The notes beneath the pieces are model-generated. The model did no database searches and was not told the DNA's origin. It was given only the letters and a program-made list of their open reading frames with translations. Below, in pieces: positions 58,534 to 64,000 of a stretch of 64,000 nucleotides of DNA (positions are counted from its first letter, which is position 1; every line of letters begins with the position of its first letter). A program made the position numbers and the translations under genes. The stretch is taken from contig NC_030858.1 in assembly GCF_000208745.1 (NCBI RefSeq), positions 17,467,694 through 17,531,693 on the forward strand. Reading direction: 5' to 3'. This stretch comes from Theobroma cacao. Taxonomy: Eukaryota > Streptophyta > Magnoliopsida > Malvales > Malvaceae.

Positions 58534-58540
58534 ATTTATA
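58534..58540 (-). promoter_or_regulatory. Displaced TATA box of the second germin-like gene
   Basis: On the minus strand CCTTATAAATGCTC lies just outside the copia insertion. With the 22 kb insertion and one duplication copy left out of the count, it would stand 40 bases before the ATG at 36471, a plausible distance. The position, orientation and match suggest the original core promoter. Confidence 0.55.
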
Positions 58541-58545
58541 AGGTA

Positions 58546-59199
58546 ATCAGATTGTTAAGCTTTGTTCTCCAATAGCTAAGGTGAACTTTTAGGGAAATTC
58601 TCTACTTGTTTCAAACTCAAAAGAAGGCACAAAATGTTGTTCGTTCTGGCTATTTCGATGTTATCATATACAAAAAGATTTTCAAGATCATATTCGTGTA
58701 TAATTGTTAACAATTATATGTCAAAATTGTGAATATACTACAAAATAATATTCATAGGCAACAAGAGCATTGTATTTTCCAACGGCCCTTCTTGTTATAT
58801 CATGGCCTGCATTACTTGGACACCTATGCTACAATTAAGAATTATAACAAAATCTATATTTATGGATTTTAAATAACAATTAAGGTTGAAAGTTAAAAGT
58901 TAATAAATAAAACTATCAACATTCCAAAATATTTGTATGGTCTAAATGGCAATCTTCTCATTCTTTGATTATGCAGAGTGATTCTACTAATGTGCACCTT
59001 GAAAATATAGACAGTGGATACTTAAAATTGAGTATTTCAAAAAGAAAACAAAAAACATTGAAATATTATCCACAACTTGAGGAATGCTAAAGGGGTTGCT
59101 GATCAGGTGGCTATAGATGGAGTATTAGGGAAGCATGATTTTATTAATATTGTTTCTTAAGGTGGGAGAACTTTTGAGAGCTTTGTTTATTTATGTTTC
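58546..59199. other. Intergenic; possible LINE tail remnant
   Basis: The first part is the presumed upstream region of the second germin-like gene. Near 59075..59160 a plus-strand reading HNLRNAKGVADQVAIDGVLG resembles the RNase H tail of plant LINE elements, but it is short and unsupported otherwise. Confidence 0.3.
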
Positions 59200-60475
59200 T
59201 GAGGGCACGCTTAGTTCGTAGAATAAAATAGAATAGGTATTCTGTAGGAATAAAATGAGATATGAATAAAATTTAAATATTATTATTTAGTTTGGTTGAC
59301 AAAAAGGAATAAGGTAGAAATAGTTATTATGACTTATTTTAATGTTCGGTTGCTAAAAATAATTTTGAAATAACAAAGAAATAGGAAATAAAAAGACAAA
59401 ATACCTTTTATTATAATATATGAATTTTTTTTTATTTTTTTTTTTACTTTTTTAATATTAATAATTTAATAATTTTTAAATATTAAAAATTTTTAAAATA
59501 TTAACATGTTATTTTTAATTTAATCATTAACATTTTAAATACTAATTTTTATTTAGTTTAAATATTATTATGATTAAAATATTAAAATTTTATTAATTNT
59601 TCAATTTTTAATTTATATTTTCATTAAAATTTAAAATATTAAAAACTTAATAAGTTAAAAATTAATATGATTGAAATATTAATAATTTTTAAATTTTTAA
59701 ATTTAACATATTAATTTTATAATTTATAAATAAAAATTTAAAGTTTTTATTTTAAATTCTTTTTTTCTCTTTGTCCTTTTCCTTTCTTTTTCTCCATTTG
59801 CTGGCCACCAGAAATGTGACCGGTGCAATGTAATGCCAATCTAAAGCACCATGTGGTTGGATCTAGCCTTTAAGGCACTAGATTGGTGTTTCCTGCAACC
59901 GAATCTAGCTGTGTAATGGTAGCTCCAACTATGTGGATCTGGTTTTGAAGCATCAAATCCAACACGTTTTGCTACTAGATCAAGTTGTGGACCACAGATC
60001 TAGCTGTACCTCAGTCATATCTAGGCAAAGAGCATTAGATTGACACTTTCTAGCCATATCCAGCCTTGGAATAGCTATTGTCGCCATTGCCCACTGTTGT
60101 TGTTCGTTTCGGTGGCGAGTGGAGGTTATAGAGAGAAAGAGAGAGGCAATAATAGGAAAAAAAGAGAAAAAAAAAAGGAAAATAAGAAGAAAAAAGAAAA
60201 TATTTATATGTCTAAGGTTGTAATTTTTCACACTTATAAAGGGCATTTTAATCGTATCAATTTGAAATGTTATTCCCTAGCCATGGAATAGTAAATAGCA
60301 TTGGATAGGGGGAAAGGGTAAGATTAGTTAAGGCTTGTTTCTGAGGGATTTTATAGATTAGTTATTACCGGAGAAAAGCTATTCCTTGGGTCATTTCCTA
60401 ACCGAATGAAAGAAGAGATACTATGTAAGAATAAGGGCGAAAGCTTAGCTATTCCCAATACGAAACATGTTATGA
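59200..60475. mobile_element. Possible degenerate terminal-inverted-repeat element
   Basis: Left edge CGCTTAGTTCGTAGAATAAA and the reverse complement of the right edge, near ATGTTTCGTATTGGGAATAG, are similar, and both flanks carry more GGAATAG-like blocks. The interior is extremely AT-rich near 59400..59760, with one undetermined base at 59599, and has no transposase. No target duplication could be fixed. Confidence 0.35.
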
Positions 60476-60974
60476 TAGTATAGCCATTTTTTGCATTATT
60501 TATTTATTCTCCAGTGCTGCTCTCGAATTTCACATGGGTTTGAAGTGTTGTGTTGGCAAATATGCTCAGGGCCTTTTGAATCTTTAGTTTTTTCGCATGA
60601 TGATATGTTTCGATTGGCAATAATGATGCTTACTAAAACAAGAGGGTGGTAGCTTGAGTTTCTTAAAAGGTTGTGTTTTATTATTTATTGTCTTTTGTAA
60701 GAGCTATGGTTCTTTGTTAATGCCCTAGTATATTAATCATAGCTTGTACTTATGTAATGGGGTTATTCTCCATTTGTTATCACAGATTAATTTTCTAAAA
60801 AAAAGTTTCAACATGCAAGAAACATCATAAATTAATAAGCATTCAAGTAATATAATGTTCAAGACATGATAACTATCATCTAATAGGCAAATAAGTATTG
60901 AACTTACAAAAAAAAAAAGTAAATAAGAATTTGACATTTTATTTAAAAGTCTACTGATTATAGAGTTTTTTTTT
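60476..60974. other. Intergenic sequence
   Basis: No feature I can support. Confidence 0.4.
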
Positions 60975-61411
60975 GGTATAATGCTAAAAAAAGCCCCTAA
61001 ACTATTCAAGAAAATTCAAATAAGTCCTTATTCTTTTATTGCATTCAATTAAGCCCATGTACTTTTATTTTAGATCAAATTAGCCATTATGACTAATGGT
61101 TGATTAATTGTCATTAATCAAAATGTCCATTGACATTTTATGTCCATGTGGCATTGATATGACTATTTCATCATGTAACATCAACATACCATGTCATCAT
61201 GTCACGTCAACATACCATGTCATCATCCATTATGACATGCCAACATGCCACATTAATGTCATGTCAGCCCCACATGACATAAAAAATGACAAGTGAAATT
61301 TTGACTAAATCAATCACTAGTCATAAAGGGTTATTTGACTCAAAATAAAAGTACAAGGACTTATTTGAATTTTCTAAAATAGTTTAAGAGTTTTTTTTAA
61401 GATATTACGCC
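60975..61411. mobile_element. MITE with long inverted repeats
   Basis: The left end GGTATAATGCTAAAAAAAGC and the reverse complement of the right end GGCGTAATATCTTAAAAAAA begin two arms that match over roughly 100 bases, including AGAAAATTCAAATAAGTCCT and GTACTTTTATTTT. There is no coding capacity. T-runs on both sides prevent a clear target duplication. The end pattern suggests a Mutator-like MITE, but this is a guess. Confidence 0.75.
61140..61285. repeat. ATGTCATCATG-type short tandem repeats inside the MITE
   Basis: Repeats of ACATACCATGTCATCATG and close variants (AACATACCATGTC twice about 30 bases apart), plus ATGACATGCC and CATGTCAGCC units. Confidence 0.7.
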
Positions 61412-61432
61412 TTTTTTACAATAAATGACAAA

Positions 61433-61669
61433 TTAGGCTAGTGGCTCAGCTTTAATTTCTACAACCTCCCAAATGTCGAAAACTCTCAAATAAGTTCTCA
61501 TTTTAACCAAGCAAATGGGATAATTTTCACCATTGAAGGTGGTGCTTGGTGGATAAATGAGATAAATGCAATGTTTTATTGAGCTTTGCTGGTTTTTGTT
61601 GAAGGTTAATGTTGTGAGAGAAATTTGGTGGTTTAAAGGTTGTTTAAGTTCCTCAAGATCACTATCGGA
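61433..61669 (-). pseudogene. Copia gag N-terminal fragment
   Basis: Minus strand reads YPPSTTFNGENYPICLVKMR and TYLRVFDIWEVVEIKAEPLA, the gag start region of plant copia elements (usual form PPxFxGENYxxWxxKM), here with the Trp replaced by Cys. It follows a primer site and LTR on the minus strand. The rest of gag is missing beyond 61433. Confidence 0.75.
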
Positions 61670-61681
61670 GTTTTGATACCA
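61670..61681 (-). promoter_or_regulatory. Degenerate primer-binding site
   Basis: TGGTATCAAAAC on the minus strand directly after the LTR; the usual site is TGGTATCAGAGC. Confidence 0.7.
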
Positions 61682-62022
61682 TGTTAAGAATGGATTTAAA
61701 TCACATTTAGCAACTAAAGTAGCTGTTATAGAAAAGAAAATGTAAAACAAAAGCATGAACTAGCAGTGAAGAAAAAATTTTGTATATCCTTTTTAGTGCA
61801 TAAAGCTTCATTGCAAGTGACTTAATACATGTTAAAGGCATATAACACATGTTTAAAGCATAATACAAGTGCTAACATAAATTACCTCATCAAAACATGC
61901 AATAGTTGCATGTAACAATATTGACTATTAAGCATGTAGTTTTGGTTATACCAAAATATGTTTATAAGCTGTCACATGTACCATTGTTTCAGAGATTTCT
62001 AATGCAACTATTAGGATTAACA
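61682..62022 (-). repeat. Copia LTR between RNase H and gag
   Basis: Minus strand starts TGTTAATCC and ends TTCTTAACA, 341 bases. On the minus strand the RNase H remnant ends just upstream and PBS plus gag lie downstream, so this one LTR acts as the 3' LTR of one unit and the 5' LTR of another. Confidence 0.7.
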
Positions 62023-62460
62023 ATCCTCTTTAATATTTGCATTTGAAAACTCCCAACTTCCACCCAAGATTTTTGAACCTAGGCTTAATTAAGACCTTGG
62101 TCATAATGTCTACTAATTGATCCTCAGAGTTGCAATATTGTACTAAACTTCTCCATGGTTTTCAACATCTATGATGGCATGATACTTCACATTTATGTGC
62201 TTGGTCTTTCCATGGTAAATATGGTCTTTGGTAATTGCGATTGCAGACTTGTTATCCATGAACAAGGTAGAGTTTTGTTTTGAGAGAAGTTAAGGTCTTT
62301 AAGCAATTTTCTTAACTAGGTAATTTGATTTGCAACACTAGCAGTTGCCACATATTCAACCTCAACAATGGATTGAGCTACTATATCCATTTTTCTTAAA
62401 GTGAAAACATACCTGAGGTGCTCTTGAAGTCAACAATGCTCCTTGCCCAATCACTATAAA
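62023..62460 (-). pseudogene. Copia RNase H fragment
   Basis: Minus strand reads SDWARSIVDFKSTSGMFSL, then HGKTKHINVKYHAIIDVE and LVDIMTKVLIKPRFKNLGWK: the end of copia RNase H with stops. No RT is found beyond 62460. Confidence 0.75.
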
Positions 62461-62538
62461 AAAGGCTATTAGCTTTATAAGCTTTAAAATGATTATGGCT
62501 TTGACATGAAAATATAATCAAAATTGCTTCAATAATTG

Positions 62539-64000
62539 TTAGAAAAGTTAGCTCAATGAAAATATCCAAGAGAGGGATGAATTCGATTTTAAAAATTTAG
62601 AAAATGTTAAAATAATCAGTTAGCTGACTATGAAAAATGTCTAGTCAACTATGGTTATGGTTTTTTTTCACAGACCAACTCCAATGTATTTCAAACAAAA
62701 TTGTGGTCAACTATAAAGACTCAAAAATCATTCCTAGATTAGGAAACTCATTATGAAAGCGTGTAAGAGAAATTTCAACAAAAACCTTGATGCATATGCA
62801 AGTTTTAATCAAAGACAAATGGTTACTTTGAAATGCTTAAACATTCTTCAAATGTAAATCAAATAAAGGCAACTTTGAGAAAAACATTTCAAGAAATCTT
62901 TTCAACAAGGAATGGACAATTTGTAATGGTTGAAAAAGATTTAGCAAAGAACCAACCAAGATGTGAAGAGTATGAATCAAACTACAAACAATTTATGAAA
63001 TAGGTTCTCTTGAAATGAAGTATAGCGAAACAAAACAATGATAAAATGAAGATACAAGGTAAAAATCAAAACTTTTTCAAAATGGATTTTCTATTTATGT
63101 TAAAATCAAAGCAAATGATTTTTCTAAAATAGAGTTTCAATAATAAATCATAAAGCATAAAAGTAAATTAAGACACAAAGATTTATAGTGGTTTGGCTTT
63201 TCAAGTGCCTACAATCACTCCTTTGGTTCACCAAGGAATTTCCAATCCACTAAAAGGATTTTTGCTTTTTAACAGGAAGCGATAACCCTTACAATGGCTT
63301 TTAACGGGTTCAACCACAAACCAATGGTTTTAACGAGTTCACCTCAAACCCATGGTTTTAACAAGTTCACTACAAACCCATGGTTTTAACAAGTTCATCA
63401 CAACCCCATGGTTTTAACGGGTTCACCACAAACCCATGGTTTTTAACTGGATCAGCACAAACCCATGCTAATTTTTCAAGGCTAAGTTAGAACTTTTACA
63501 AAGATAGCGATAGTGCCTCTAAAAGGTGGGTTTTGATAGTTTGGTACAATGGAGGAAGAATGCCTAACATTGGGTATGAAGATAGGATATAAAGATGGGA
63601 GTGAAAGCACAAAGAAATTTTAGCTCAAGAAGGCTTGGTTTCTCTCATTTTCTTTCAAGACTTTGATCCTCAAGAGTTTAGCCTTTTTCTTTATTCTTCC
63701 TTAACTTGAAATGCTTCTAAATGTTCCTTTTTATAGTTAAAAGTGTCTTAGAGTCATTAGAGGTGATTAAAGCAAGAAACTAGTCATTTTTCTTTTAAAT
63801 TTTGTGTCTAACAGTCATCTACAGTCAAGTATCAAAGTTCTCTAAGCAAATTTAACACTCACACAATTAAGTCATTCAAGGTTGTAGACATTTGTAGACC
63901 AAGTGTGTGATAATTCAGTAGCTTCAAGAATTCACAAAACTAAAACAATCAAGCTTGTACTCATGTAATAACAAATATATAGGAGCTAAATCATTTCAAG
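62539..64000 (-). repeat. Sirevirus-like LTR, cut by the window edge
   Basis: Starts TGTTAGAAAAGTTAGCTC and continues CCAAGAGAGGGATGAATTCG, the reverse of the Sirevirus LTR end pattern. It has a minus-strand TATAAAAAGG near 63725 and TTAGCTGACTA and TAGTCAACTA motifs near 62620..62655, similar to the Sirevirus-1 palindrome. The GGTTTGGC...CTCCTTTGGTTCACCAAGGA block matches the corresponding place in the Sirevirus-1 LTR. At more than 1.46 kb it is longer than the Sirevirus-1 LTR. Confidence 0.7.
63290..63475 (-). repeat. About six copies of a 30-bp minisatellite
   Basis: Repeats of CCATGGTTTTAACAAGTTCA with variants (AACGAGTTCA, AACGGGTTCA), spaced about 31 bases. In the Sirevirus-1 LTR the same place has only irregular related units. 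Confidence 0.9.

Overview
The window looks like nuclear DNA of a dicot plant: AT-rich, no bacterial-type gene packing, plant Ty1/copia and Ty3/gypsy retrotransposons using initiator-Met tRNA-type or Athila-type primer sites, and two germin-like protein genes as the only host genes I can support. I cannot name the species from the sequence. One undetermined base (n) lies at 59599.

Left block (1..~31000): a nest of retrotransposons. The oldest layer is a decayed plus-strand Sirevirus (called Sirevirus-2). Its pol remnant is at 2023..4905, a pol-env spacer follows in pieces, an env-like/plant-transposon-type ORF is split between 15040..15811 and 29522..29722, and a probable 3' LTR ends near 30936. 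It is interrupted by a gypsy LTR (1..2022), an Athila-like gag-protease element without RT (5013..12392, duplication CTTAG), a solo LTR (12737..14172, duplication ATTAT), a complete minus-strand Sirevirus-1 (15812..25651, duplication ATAAG), and a solo LTR of the Sirevirus-1 family (25677..29521). That solo LTR is itself split by a 2.7 kb gypsy-type solo LTR (26441..29134, duplication ATGAT).

Middle (31000..36500): LTR scraps, AT-rich intergenic DNA, then two convergent germin-like genes, a plus-strand one at 34030..34662 and a minus-strand one at 35854..36471. Both keep the His-His-Glu-His metal ligands.

Right block (36492..58515): an old copia element of about 4.9 kb, stretched to 22 kb by three insertion events. 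These are a chimeric two-LTR gypsy-type element (36871..44137), a solo LTR holding a second solo LTR (44636..50163 with 46871..49618), and a 4.3 kb LTR-like block (52102..56382, duplication GGAAG). The copia landed about 20 bp upstream of the second germin-like start codon, so that gene's presumed TATA box now lies 22 kb away at 58534..58540. The end of the window holds a probable TIR element, a MITE, a minus-strand copia fragment in the order RNase H-LTR-PBS-gag, and a Sirevirus-like LTR that runs off the edge.

The most unusual signal is structural. Different LTR families here each carry their own short perfect palindrome in many scattered copies: TTAGTCGACTAA in Sirevirus-1, ATCTATCGATAGAT in Sirevirus-2, and CTCGCTGCAGCGAG in the gypsy-type 'M' family. 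In both Sireviruses the same palindrome also occurs in the spacer between pol and the env-like ORF. Athila-like LTRs begin with a 9-bp-arm inverted repeat that shows a compensatory base-pair change. All boundaries, duplications and identities were read by hand.
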